Positions 17,914 through 26,383 of a stretch of DNA of 64,000 bases are shown piece by piece. The DNA is from CAVYWD01 sp963772225. Its GTDB lineage: Bacteria > Myxococcota > Myxococcia > Myxococcales > UBA5297. The notes under the pieces are model-generated. The model was not told the origin of the DNA and did not search any database. It saw nothing but the letters and a program-made list of their open reading frames with translations. Within the stretch, counting starts at the first letter, position 1; each line of letters opens with the position of its first letter. The translations under genes and the position numbers were made by a program. The DNA is taken from contig CAVYWD010000011.1 of NCBI GenBank assembly GCA_963772225.1, positions 992,001 to 1,056,000 on the forward strand, written 5' to 3'.

Positions 17914-18956
17914 AACGCGCCCTCAGGCTGATGCTCCTCCTCTCTGCGGCGCTCGTCGTCGCCCTCGTCCTCCGGGTGAGGCAGCTCCACGCCAAAGAGC
18001 ACGGCCCGGCCGGCGGCACCGGCGTCATCGAGGGCGTGGACGTGAACGTGGCGAGTCGGATGGCGTCCCGCATCACGGCCGTCCGCGTCTGGGAGGGCGA
18101 CGTCGTGAAGGAGGGCGACGCCCTGGTCGAGCTCGACTGCACCGAGGCCCAGGCGGCGCTCGCCGAGGCGGCGGCGCGGCTTTCCGCCGCCGAGGCCGGC
18201 CTCCAGGCGCAGGTCGCGAGCGCCCAGTCGGCCGTGCGCAGCGCGTCCGCCGCGCAGGGCGGCATCGTGGCCGCGGATTCGCAGCTCGCGGCGCTCGCCG
18301 CGCAGGAGACCCTGGCGCAGGCCGAGCTCGCGCGCGCCGAGTCCCTCTACCGGCAGGGCGCGGCGACGACCTCCGCGGTGGACGACGCGCGCTCGCGCCG
18401 CCAGACGCTCGCGGGCCAGATCGCCGCGCAGCGCGCGAGCGCCGGAGCTTCCCGCGACCAGGCCGGCGCCCTCTTTGCCGCGGGGAGCGCGGCCAAGGCG
18501 CAGGTCCTGGCGGCGCAGGGCGCCGTCGAGGCGGCGCGCGCCTCGGCGCTGCGCGCGAAGGCCGCGGCGCGGGAGTGCACGCTCGTCGCGCCCCGCGGCG
18601 GCATGGTGGCCTCGCGCGACCTGGAGCCCGGAGAGGCCGTCCAGCCGGGCACCGTGGTCCTGACGCTCACCGACGTCTCCGAGGCCCGGACGCGCTTCTA
18701 CCTGCCCAACCGCGAGCTCGCCGCGGCGGCGCCCGGGCGAAGGGTCTCGGTCGCGGCGGACGCGTACCCGGGGCAGACCTTCGAGGGCACCATCTTCCAC
18801 GTGTCGCCGCGCGCCGAGTTCACGCCGCGCAACGTCCAGACCCGGGACGACCGCGACCGCCTGGTCTACGCGGTGGAAGTGCGCATCCCGAACCCGGACC
18901 TGCGGCTGCGCTCGGGCATGCCGGTCGAGGTGGCGATCGTCGGGAGCGGGCGATGA
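17910..18956 (+). CDS. HlyD-family periplasmic adaptor of an ABC exporter (YbhG-like)
   Basis: 348 residues from GTG. One N-terminal membrane helix (about 5-23), then the half-lipoyl motif around VIEGVDVNVASRMASRITAV, a long Ala-rich alpha-helical hairpin (about 75-215), the second half-lipoyl region and a beta-barrel. This is the adaptor that links an inner-membrane ABC-2 pump to an outer-membrane channel. Gene order (adaptor, ATPase, ATPase, permease, permease) matches the ybhGFSR-type multidrug exporter. Its stop overlaps the next start by four bases. No TolC gene lies in this operon, so an unlinked TolC is presumably used. Confidence 0.88.
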   Translation: MKRALRLMLLLSAALVVALVLRVRQLHAKEHGPAGGTGVIEGVDVNVASRMASRITAVRVWEGDVVKEGDALVELDCTEAQAALAEAAARLSAAEAGLQAQVASAQSAVRSASAAQGGIVAADSQLAALAAQETLAQAELARAESLYRQGAATTSAVDDARSRRQTLAGQIAAQRASAGASRDQAGALFAAGSAAKAQVLAAQGAVEAARASALRAKAAARECTLVAPRGGMVASRDLEPGEAVQPGTVVLTLTDVSEARTRFYLPNRELAAAAPGRRVSVAADAYPGQTFEGTIFHVSPRAEFTPRNVQTRDDRDRLVYAVEVRIPNPDLRLRSGMPVEVAIVGSGR

Positions 18957-19873
18957 GCGCGGCCGTTCGCGTCGAGGCCCGCGACCTCACGCGGTCCTTC
19001 GGCGCGCTGTGCGCCGTCGACCACCTCTCGCTGGAGGTTCGCGCCGGGGAGATCTACGGGCTCGTGGGCCCGGACGGCGCCGGGAAGACCACGGCGCTGC
19101 GCATGCTGGCCGGGCTGCTCGAGCCCTCCGCGGGGTTCGCCCGCCTCTCGGGCCGCGACCCCTTCGGCGAGGCGCGTGAGGTCCGCGAGGACTTGGGCTA
19201 CATGCCCCAGCAGTACAGCCTCTACGGCGACCTCACGGTCGACGAGAACCTCGCTTTCTTTGGCGAGGTCTTTTGCCTGGACCCGACGTCGTTCCAAGAG
19301 CGGCGGCGGCGCCTGCTCTCGCTGACCCGCCTCGAGGCGTTCGGCGGGCGGCGGGCCGACGCGCTCTCGGGCGGCATGTTCAAGAAGCTCGCGCTCTCCT
19401 GCGCGCTGCTCCACGAGCCCCGGGTCCTGCTCCTCGACGAGCCGACCAACGGCGTCGACCCGCTCAGCCGCCGCGAGTTCTGGGACCTGCTTTGCGACTT
19501 CTTGTCCGAGGGGATGGCCATCGTCCTCGCCACGCCGTCCATGGACGAGGCGGCGCGCTGTCACCGCGTGGGGCTCTTGTGCGACGGGCGGCTGCTCGAA
19601 GAGGGCCGGCCGAGCGAGCTCTTAGCGGCGTTCCCCTACCCCGTCTTCCGCGTTCAAGGCGAAAGGCGCCGCGTCTCGGAGCTCGCCGCGGCGAGCGAGG
19701 ACGTCGTCGCCTGCGCGCCGGCCGGAGCGACGCTACGGATCGTCGCCCGCCCCGGGGCCGGGCCGCGCCTCGTCGCGGCGCTCGCGCGCGAAGGGGCGCA
19801 GGCGCTCCCCGCGGCGCCGTCGTTCGAGGACCTCTTCCTCGCCCGCATGAGCGAGCGAGAGGCGAGGAGCTGA
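18953..19873 (+). CDS. ABC exporter ATP-binding protein 1 (first half of YbhF)
   Basis: 306 residues from the ATG overlapping the adaptor stop; a longer open frame upstream is only a shadow of the adaptor gene. Walker A is GPDGAGKT, signature LSGGM, Walker B LLLDEPTNGVDP, with the switch His position replaced by Pro/Ser in ATPSMDE. It couples ATP hydrolysis to export together with the second ATPase, forming an asymmetric pair. In enteric YbhF the two domains are fused in one chain; here they are separate genes four bases apart. Confidence 0.92.
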   Translation: MSAAVRVEARDLTRSFGALCAVDHLSLEVRAGEIYGLVGPDGAGKTTALRMLAGLLEPSAGFARLSGRDPFGEAREVREDLGYMPQQYSLYGDLTVDENLAFFGEVFCLDPTSFQERRRRLLSLTRLEAFGGRRADALSGGMFKKLALSCALLHEPRVLLLDEPTNGVDPLSRREFWDLLCDFLSEGMAIVLATPSMDEAARCHRVGLLCDGRLLEEGRPSELLAAFPYPVFRVQGERRRVSELAAASEDVVACAPAGATLRIVARPGAGPRLVAALAREGAQALPAAPSFEDLFLARMSEREARS

Positions 19874-19877
19874 CGCC

Positions 19878-20831
19878 ATGGAGCCGGCCGTCCACGTCGA
19901 GGGTCTGGTGCGTCGCTTCGGCGACTTCGTCGCCGTGAACGGCGTCTCATTCCAGGTGGCCCAGGGCGAGATCTTCGGCTTCCTGGGCGCGAACGGCGCC
20001 GGCAAGTCGACGACCCTCCGAATCCTCTGCGGGCTCCTCGCCGCCTCCGAGGGGCGCGCGAGCGTGGCGGGCATCGACGTCCTGAAGCGCCCCGAAGCGG
20101 TCCGGCGCGCCATCGGCTACATGTCCCAGAAGTTCTCGCTCTACCTGGACCTCACGGTCGAAGAGAACCTCGAGTTCTTCGCCGGCGCCTACGGGCTCTT
20201 CGGCAAGGCCTTCCGGGAGCGCTGCGAGGCCGTCCTCGGCGCGCTCGCCCTCGGGGACCTGCGCGACCGGCTCACCGGCCCGCTGCCCGGGGGCCTGCGA
20301 CAGCGGGCCGCGCTCGCCTGCGCCCTGCTCCACCGGCCGAAGGTCGTGTTCCTCGACGAGCCGACCGCCGGCGTCGCGCCCGAGGCGCGCCGCGCGTTCT
20401 GGCGGCTCATCCGCACCCTGGCCGACCAGGGCACCACCCTGTTCGTCACCACCCACTACCTGGACGAAGCGGAGTCCTGCGACCGGGTCGCGCTCATGGT
20501 GACTGGCCGCCTCGCCGCGCTCGACACTCCGTTTGAGCTCAAACGAACATTCGCGCCAGGTCGGATGCTCGAAGTCCACGGCGCCAGCCTCTCACAGGTC
20601 CGCGAGGCCGCGGCGGCGCTCGCCGTCTTCAGCATCGAGCCCTTCGGCGCGGCGCTGCACGTGCGCGTCCCGGAGGATGGGCCGCGGCCCGAGGATTTGT
20701 CGCGGGCGCTCGCGCGCCGGGGCGTCTTGGGGGCGAGCGTCGCCGACGCGGACGTGACGCTCGAGGACGTCTTCCTGCGCGTCGCGCGCGGGGGCGCCGC
20801 GGCGACGCCCGCGAGGGAGCGTTCGCCATGA
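19878..20831 (+). CDS. ABC exporter ATP-binding protein 2 (second half of YbhF)
   Basis: 317 residues. Walker A is GANGAGKS and Walker B VVFLDEPTAGV, with switch His in TTHYLDEAE. The signature motif is LPGGL instead of LSGGQ, and the D-loop reads GVAPEA instead of GVDP. A degenerate signature is usual for the C-terminal ATPase of YbhF/RbbA-type pairs, and implies one weak ATP site in the heterodimer. It overlaps the first permease gene by four bases. Confidence 0.92.
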   Translation: MEPAVHVEGLVRRFGDFVAVNGVSFQVAQGEIFGFLGANGAGKSTTLRILCGLLAASEGRASVAGIDVLKRPEAVRRAIGYMSQKFSLYLDLTVEENLEFFAGAYGLFGKAFRERCEAVLGALALGDLRDRLTGPLPGGLRQRAALACALLHRPKVVFLDEPTAGVAPEARRAFWRLIRTLADQGTTLFVTTHYLDEAESCDRVALMVTGRLAALDTPFELKRTFAPGRMLEVHGASLSQVREAAAALAVFSIEPFGAALHVRVPEDGPRPEDLSRALARRGVLGASVADADVTLEDVFLRVARGGAAATPARERSP

Positions 20832-21925
20832 GCCACTTCCTTCGGCGCACCCGGGCCGTGGCTGCCAAGGAGGTCCTCCACATGCTGCGAGACGCGCGCG
20901 TCGTCTACCTGGCGCTGGGGCTGCCGGTGGTGATGCTCGCGGTGTTCGGATACGCCGTCTCGCTCGACGTGGACCGCGTGTCGCTCGCGGTGCTGGACCA
21001 GGACCAGACTCGGAGCTCCCGGCGCCTGGCCGAGGCGATGGTCGCGGGCGGCGCCTTCGCCCGCGCGGCCGACCTGGACACCGCCGAGCAGGCGGAGCCG
21101 CTCTTTCGCCGCGGGCGCATCAAGGCGCTCCTAGTCATCCCCCGGGGCACGCAGCGCGCCCTCGGGCGCGGGGAGAATGCGGGCGCGCAGCTGCTCGTGG
21201 ACGGCAGCGACGGGGCCGTGGCGTCCGTCGCCATGGGCAACGCGCTCAGCATCGCGCAGTCGCTCGCCCCGGCCTCGCGCTCGGCGGGTCCGGCCATCCG
21301 GATGCGGTTCAACCCTGCGGTGCGCTCGGCCTACAACATCGTCCCGGGGGTCATCGTCATGATCCTGGGCATGGTGTCCACCTTGCTCACGGCGCTCACC
21401 ATCGCCCGCGAGTGGGAGCGAGGGACCATCGAGCAGCTCTTCGCGACGCCTTTGAGGCGAGGCGAGGTCATCCTGGGCAAGCTCGTCCCCTACGCCGCGC
21501 TCGGCTTCGTCCAGACGCTGCTCATCCTCACCCTGGGCTCCGCCCTCTTCGACGTCCCCATCGCCGGCTCGCTCGCGACGCTCTTCGCCGCGTCGGTGCT
21601 CTTCCTGCTGTGCATGCTCGGGGTCGGCCTGTTCGTGAGCGCGGCGACGAAGAGCCAGCTCGTCTCGGTCCAGTTCGCGGGCATGCTCGGCTACATGCCC
21701 GCGATGCTCCTCTCCGGTTTCCTGTTCCCGGTGGCCAACATGCCCCTGTGGCTCCAGGGCATCGCCTCGGCCTTTCCCGCCCGCTACTACCTGAGCGCGC
21801 TGCGGGGGATCCTGCTCAAGGGCAACGGGTTTCACGCCCTCTTGCCGCAGCTCCTCGCGCTCCTCGGCTTCTGCGTCGCGATGCTCGCCCTCGCCGTCCG
21901 AAAGTTCCGCCACCGCCTCGGCTGA
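20828..21925 (+). CDS. ABC-2 type permease 1 (YbhS-like)
   Basis: 365 residues: helix 1 (about 25-45), a large extracytoplasmic domain (about 46-175), then five helices clustered at about 175-360. The motif near NIVPGVIVMILGMVSTLLTA and the REWERGTIEQL amphipathic elbow are typical of ABC-2 exporters of the Ybh/Yhi type. It forms the membrane channel with the second permease, encoded 12 bases downstream. Confidence 0.92.
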   Translation: MSHFLRRTRAVAAKEVLHMLRDARVVYLALGLPVVMLAVFGYAVSLDVDRVSLAVLDQDQTRSSRRLAEAMVAGGAFARAADLDTAEQAEPLFRRGRIKALLVIPRGTQRALGRGENAGAQLLVDGSDGAVASVAMGNALSIAQSLAPASRSAGPAIRMRFNPAVRSAYNIVPGVIVMILGMVSTLLTALTIAREWERGTIEQLFATPLRRGEVILGKLVPYAALGFVQTLLILTLGSALFDVPIAGSLATLFAASVLFLLCMLGVGLFVSAATKSQLVSVQFAGMLGYMPAMLLSGFLFPVANMPLWLQGIASAFPARYYLSALRGILLKGNGFHALLPQLLALLGFCVAMLALAVRKFRHRLG

Positions 21926-21937
21926 AGGAAGCGACCC

Positions 21938-23026
21938 ATGCGCGCGCTGCTCAACGTCGTGAAGAAGGAGCTCCGGCAAACCCTGAGGGACAAGCGCATG
22001 GTCGGGTCGCTCGTCCTCGCGCCCGTGCTTCAGCTCGTCCTGTTCGGCTACGCCATCAACCTCGACGTCGACCAGATCCCGACGGCCGTCGCCGACCAGG
22101 ACGGCACGAAGGAGAGCCGCGCGGCCATCGAGGGGCTGCTCGCCGGCGGCACATTCCGCTTTGAGGAGAGCGCGGCGGACCCGGAAGCGACCCAGGACGC
22201 GCTGGAGTCGGGGCGCGCGGCGGTCGCGGTCATCGTCCCGCGCGGATTCTCCCGGCGCGTGGCTCGTGGCGGACCGCTCGAGGTGCAGGTCCTGGTGGAC
22301 GGCACCGACTCGACGCGGGCGCAGGTGGCCGTGAACGCCGCGGCCCTGCTGCTCGGCTCGCGCGAGCGGCGAGCGCGAGGTGCGGCCGCGGAGCTCACCC
22401 CGCGCATCCTCTTCAACCCGCGGCTCTCCACGCCCGTCTACATGCTCCCGGGCATCCTGGCGACGCTGCTCCTCAACGTGACCGCGGTGGTCGCGGCCAT
22501 GGCGCTCGCGCGCGAGCGCGAGGCAGGGACGCTGGAGCAGGTTCTGGTCACGCCCATCCGCCCCGCCGTCCTGCTCGCGGGCAAGTGCCTGCCGTTCGTC
22601 TTCTTCGGCCTGGTCGACATCACGGCCGTGCTGGCACTGGGCTCGTGGCTCTTCGACATGCCCATCCGCGGCTCGCTCGCGGTGGTCGGCCTCGGGTCGT
22701 TCCTGTACCTGTTCTCGACGCTCGGCTTCGGGATCCTGCTCGCCTCCCTGAGCGCCACACAGCAGCAGGCGATGCTCGGCGCCTTCTCGCTCATGCTCCC
22801 GGCGGCGCTGCTGTCGGGCTTCATGTCGCCCATCGAGACCATGCCGGCGTGGCTGCAGCCGCTGACGCTCCTGAACCCACTGCGCCACTTCATCGAGATC
22901 GCGCGGGCGTGCTTCCTAAAAGGCGCGGGGTTCGCAGACCTGGTCCGCCCGCTCGCGAGCCTGGCCGCCCTTGGAACGGGCCTGCTCACGGCGGCGGTCC
23001 TCCGCTTCCACAAGCGCCTGGCGTAG
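21938..23026 (+). CDS. ABC-2 type permease 2 (YbhR-like)
   Basis: 362 residues with the same topology as the previous gene: helix 1, large periplasmic loop, five C-terminal helices, with YMLPGILATLLLNVTAVVAA and the REREAGTLEQV elbow. It is a paralogue of the upstream permease, and the two build an asymmetric pump. It is the last gene of the exporter operon, followed by repeats and a palindrome before the convergent chemoreceptor gene. The substrate (drug, bile salt or other amphiphile) is not readable from sequence. Confidence 0.92.
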   Translation: MRALLNVVKKELRQTLRDKRMVGSLVLAPVLQLVLFGYAINLDVDQIPTAVADQDGTKESRAAIEGLLAGGTFRFEESAADPEATQDALESGRAAVAVIVPRGFSRRVARGGPLEVQVLVDGTDSTRAQVAVNAAALLLGSRERRARGAAAELTPRILFNPRLSTPVYMLPGILATLLLNVTAVVAAMALAREREAGTLEQVLVTPIRPAVLLAGKCLPFVFFGLVDITAVLALGSWLFDMPIRGSLAVVGLGSFLYLFSTLGFGILLASLSATQQQAMLGAFSLMLPAALLSGFMSPIETMPAWLQPLTLLNPLRHFIEIARACFLKGAGFADLVRPLASLAALGTGLLTAAVLRFHKRLA

Positions 23027-23027
23027 C

Positions 23028-23060
23028 GCCGAGCGAGCGCCGAGCGAGCGCCGAGCGAGC
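23028..23060. repeat. Three tandem 11-bp repeats
   Basis: GCCGAGCGAGC repeated three times without interruption, right after the permease stop codon and running into the palindrome at 23060. Confidence 0.85.
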
Positions 23061-23099
23061 CCCCTCCCCGCGAGCGGGGAGGGGGTTGGGGGGTGAGGA
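23060..23099. terminator. GC-rich palindrome between convergent genes, copy 2
   Basis: CCCCCTCCCCGC and its complement GGGGAGGGGG face each other with a short loop, followed by TTGGGGGGTGAGG. It lies between convergent genes, where it could act as a bidirectional terminator hairpin. It belongs to the same family as the elements at about 7851 and 37307. Confidence 0.55.
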
Positions 23100-23120
23100 A
23101 CCCGAGCGCCAGGCGTGAAA

Positions 23121-26100
23121 CTAATACGGCCCGAATTGCCCGTCGTCGTTCGCGTCCCCGTCGAGGCGCAGCTTCACGCCCGCGCCATGGGCCGCCTTCG
23201 GCTCGGGCCCCGCGACATTGCCCGCTCCCGCCGCTTCCTTAGCGGCCTTCCTCGAAGATGGCAATTTAACGGCCGCGGCCGACCGAGCCGAACGGCCTCC
23301 CGGCCCCCCGGCCTTCGCCTGCGCGCCGCCCCCGCTCGACTCCACCTGGAAGAACGAAATCATCTCTTGGAGCCGCGCGGCCTGGCTGGAGAGCTCCTCG
23401 GCGGTGGAGTTCATCTCCTCCGAGCCCGAGGCATTCTGCTGAATGACCTGATCGAGCTGCTGGAGGGCCTTGTTGATCTGCGCGACGCCGTTGTCCTGCT
23501 CGCGGCTCGCCGCGGTGATCTCCTGGACGAGCTCCGCCGTCTTCTGCACGTCGGGCAGAATGCGCGACAAGAGCTCTCCGGCCTTCTCGGCCACCGCCAC
23601 GCTGGTGCCCGAGAGCTCGGTGATCTCGCCCGCGGCCTTCTGGCTGCGCTCCGCGAGCTTGCGTACCTCGGAGGCGACCACCGCGAAGCCCTTGCCGTGC
23701 TCGCCAGCCCGCGCCGCCTCGATGGCCGCGTTCAGCGCGAGGAGGTTCGTCTGCCGGGCGATCTCTCCGATGATCGAGATCTTCCCGGAGATCTGCTTCA
23801 TCGCCTCGACGGTCCGAGCCACCGCCTCGCCACCCTCTTTGGCGTCGGTCGCGGCCTTGAGGGCGATCTTTTCAGTCTGCGTGGCGTTGTCGGCATTCTG
23901 CCGGCTGTTGGAGCCCATCTGCTCCATGGACGAGGACACCTCCTCGATGGACGCCGCCTGCTCGGTGGCGCCCTGGCTCAGCTGCTCGGAGGAAGCCGTG
24001 AGCTGCTGAGAACCCGACGCGACGTTGTCCGCCGAGGCCTTCACGCCCTGCACGACCTCGGAGAGCTTCCTCACCATGGCCGCAATGGCCTTCATCAGCT
24101 CGTCCTTCTCGGACCGCGCTCGGACCTCGACCTCCAGGTTGCCGCCCGCGATGTCCTGCGCCACGCGCGTCACCTCCTCCATGGCCTGGATGAGCACGTT
24201 GAGGTTGACCTTGATCGTATTGAAATCGCCGTTGTAGGCGTCACTGATCCTGGGCGGAATGTCGCCCTTGGAGATTCGCTCCACGTAATCGGCGGCGACG
24301 TTCAGCGGATTGATGACCGCGTCGAGGGTTCGGTTGACGCCGTCTACGATCTTCCGGAAGTCGCCCTGGTGCCTGGAAGAGTCGGCGCGCGCCGAGAGCT
24401 TGCCCTCGATGGCCGCCCGGGTCAGCGCCTCCGCGTCCGACACGAGCCCCGAAACGGCTCCCACGGTCGTCTCGAGCGCTTTGTTGATCCTCGCGAAGTT
24501 CTCGCCGAGGAGTCGCGTGTCGCCGTCCGTGGCCGCGAGCTGGGTGTCGATGTGCAAGTCACCCTTGGAGATGTTCGCGAGATTCACCGTGAGCTTGCCG
24601 ACGGCCTCGGCCTGATATTTCGCCTGGTTGTCGGCGGCGCGCGCCGCCGTCTTGATCGCCGTCAAATCGGTCACGACCTCAAGGGCCCCGATGATGTTGC
24701 CTTTAGGGTCTTTCAGCGGCACACCGGAGTATTCGATGTCGAGGCTCTTTCCCGCCGGGTGGGCATCGGTCTGGCTGGTCGCCTGACAGCCCATCTGCAT
24801 CGCTTTCGCGCAGGCGCATTTGCCGTTATTGCAGTCGCTGGTGCGGAAGTGCTGGTGGCACTTCGTGCCGATGATTTGATTCTTGGGCAGGCCGCAGATC
24901 GTCGCCGCGATGTTGTTGATGTAGCGAATCGTGAAGTCCTTGTCGATGATCATCGCGACCGCGGGCATGGCGTCGAGGCAGCCCACGACCGAGTCGACGG
25001 TGCTGTTGACGCCCTCGATGACCTTTCGGAACTCATTCTGGTGCTTGTTGGGCTCCGCGCGAACCTCAAGCCGCCCCTCGATGGCGGCCCGGGCGAGCAG
25101 CCCGGTGTCGGTGACGAGGTGGTTGACCGCGTCGATGCACTTGTTGAGGTTGTCCTTGAGGGTGTTGAAGTCGCCATTGTATTTGTCGGCGATCTTCGCG
25201 GGGATGTTGCCCTCCGAGATCTTGTCGACGTAGTCCGCGGCGATGCTGAGCGGACCGATCACCGCGTCCAGCGTGGCGTTCACGCCCTCCACGATCTTCC
25301 GAAACTCGCCCTGATGCCGGGAGGCGTCCGCGCGCGTCGAAAGCTTGCCCTCCACCGCTGCGACCGCGAGCATGTTGGCATCCACTCCCAGCGCCTTCAC
25401 CGCCTCGATGAGCGTGTTCAAGTTGTTGGACAGGATGTCGCCCGCCGACTTGGGGGCCAGCGCCACCTTCAGGTTGCCCGCGGAGACCTGAGCGACGGCC
25501 TTGGACAGCTCCTGGATGTACGCGATGTTCTCGCGGAAGGAGTCGGCCAATTGGCCGATCTCGTCCTGGGACCGATGGTCGACCGTCTGGTCGACCTCAC
25601 CCCTCGCGAGCGCCTGCGCGACCTGCATGATCTTCTTCATGGGGCGTGTGATCGAGGTCGAGACGAGGATGCCCAACGCCACGGCGAGGACGACGAGAAG
25701 CGCAATCACAATCATCATGTTGGTGGTCGTGGCGTTCGCGGCGGCGGTATTGTCCTCCGAGGACTTCGTCGCCTGCGTTACCTTCTCCTCCACCATTTTT
25801 TGAATGCTCTCCGCGGCCTGGGCAAACGTCCGAGCCGAGACCGCCATCGCCGCGTCGACCTCGCCGGCGCCGCTGCCACCTTCGGCCGCGGCGATGACGC
25901 GCTGGGCGGACTCCTCCGCGTCGCGCTTCGCCAGGGAGAAATTGGCGACCAGGCCCTTGATGAGCGCGCTCTTGGCCGACCTCTCGAGCAGGGCCGTATC
26001 CTGGTCCAGCTCTCGGCTGGCCCGCTGGAACGACTCGACGTGCTCGCGGCGCTTGTCGGCGCTCGAGGCCCGCACCACCTCTCGAATTTCGACCTGCATG

Positions 26101-26288
26101 GCCCCGAGGTGCCGGGTGATCTTGAACATCTGGTCGAATCGCTCGATCGCGCGGTCCAGAATGTCGGCGTGCGAGCTGTCGATGAGATGCATATTCCGGC
26201 TCGAGTACAAGCCCATTCCCGCGATCACCAGGCAGACGACGAGGAACGAACCGAGGATCTTGGTGCCAATCTTGATGTTTGAAAGCAT
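23121..26288 (-). CDS. Methyl-accepting chemotaxis protein with multiple HAMP-like units and Cys-rich PAS
   Basis: 1055 residues from the ATG at 26288, which has a GGGAGAG ribosome site; the longer frame adds non-conserved residues. Helix 1 (about 9-30), a four-helix periplasmic sensor (about 31-190), helix 2 (about 191-212), HAMP and further HAMP-like repeats (213-435 and 550-740), PAS (about 437-547) and the signalling hairpin (about 750-975) with tip ARQTNLLALNAAIEAARAGE. The PAS domain has Cys477, 486, 491, 493 and 501. The chain ends QFGPY, fitting the CheR/CheB docking pentapeptide (aromatic at positions 2 and 5). It is a paralogue of the receptor at 28923 and the last gene of the chemosensory operon. 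Confidence 0.93.
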   Translation of the reverse strand: MLSNIKIGTKILGSFLVVCLVIAGMGLYSSRNMHLIDSSHADILDRAIERFDQMFKITRHLGAMQVEIREVVRASSADKRREHVESFQRASRELDQDTALLERSAKSALIKGLVANFSLAKRDAEESAQRVIAAAEGGSGAGEVDAAMAVSARTFAQAAESIQKMVEEKVTQATKSSEDNTAAANATTTNMMIVIALLVVLAVALGILVSTSITRPMKKIMQVAQALARGEVDQTVDHRSQDEIGQLADSFRENIAYIQELSKAVAQVSAGNLKVALAPKSAGDILSNNLNTLIEAVKALGVDANMLAVAAVEGKLSTRADASRHQGEFRKIVEGVNATLDAVIGPLSIAADYVDKISEGNIPAKIADKYNGDFNTLKDNLNKCIDAVNHLVTDTGLLARAAIEGRLEVRAEPNKHQNEFRKVIEGVNSTVDSVVGCLDAMPAVAMIIDKDFTIRYINNIAATICGLPKNQIIGTKCHQHFRTSDCNNGKCACAKAMQMGCQATSQTDAHPAGKSLDIEYSGVPLKDPKGNIIGALEVVTDLTAIKTAARAADNQAKYQAEAVGKLTVNLANISKGDLHIDTQLAATDGDTRLLGENFARINKALETTVGAVSGLVSDAEALTRAAIEGKLSARADSSRHQGDFRKIVDGVNRTLDAVINPLNVAADYVERISKGDIPPRISDAYNGDFNTIKVNLNVLIQAMEEVTRVAQDIAGGNLEVEVRARSEKDELMKAIAAMVRKLSEVVQGVKASADNVASGSQQLTASSEQLSQGATEQAASIEEVSSSMEQMGSNSRQNADNATQTEKIALKAATDAKEGGEAVARTVEAMKQISGKISIIGEIARQTNLLALNAAIEAARAGEHGKGFAVVASEVRKLAERSQKAAGEITELSGTSVAVAEKAGELLSRILPDVQKTAELVQEITAASREQDNGVAQINKALQQLDQVIQQNASGSEEMNSTAEELSSQAARLQEMISFFQVESSGGGAQAKAGGPGGRSARSAAAVKLPSSRKAAKEAAGAGNVAGPEPKAAHGAGVKLRLDGDANDDGQFGPY

Positions 26289-26383
26289 GGTGCTCTCCCG
26301 TTTTGCCTTTCGCAGCCCTGCGGTCACGCGTGGTTTCCGAGTCGTTTCCGAGTCCCTGACTCCATCAGGCCTCCAAGGCGGTG

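Noticed and set aside
23115..26282. Very long open frames antisense to the chemoreceptor, cheA and other genes
   Set aside because: They mirror the codon bias of the real genes in GC-rich DNA, consist of low-complexity Arg/His/Asp/Leu sequence, and lack recognisable domains.
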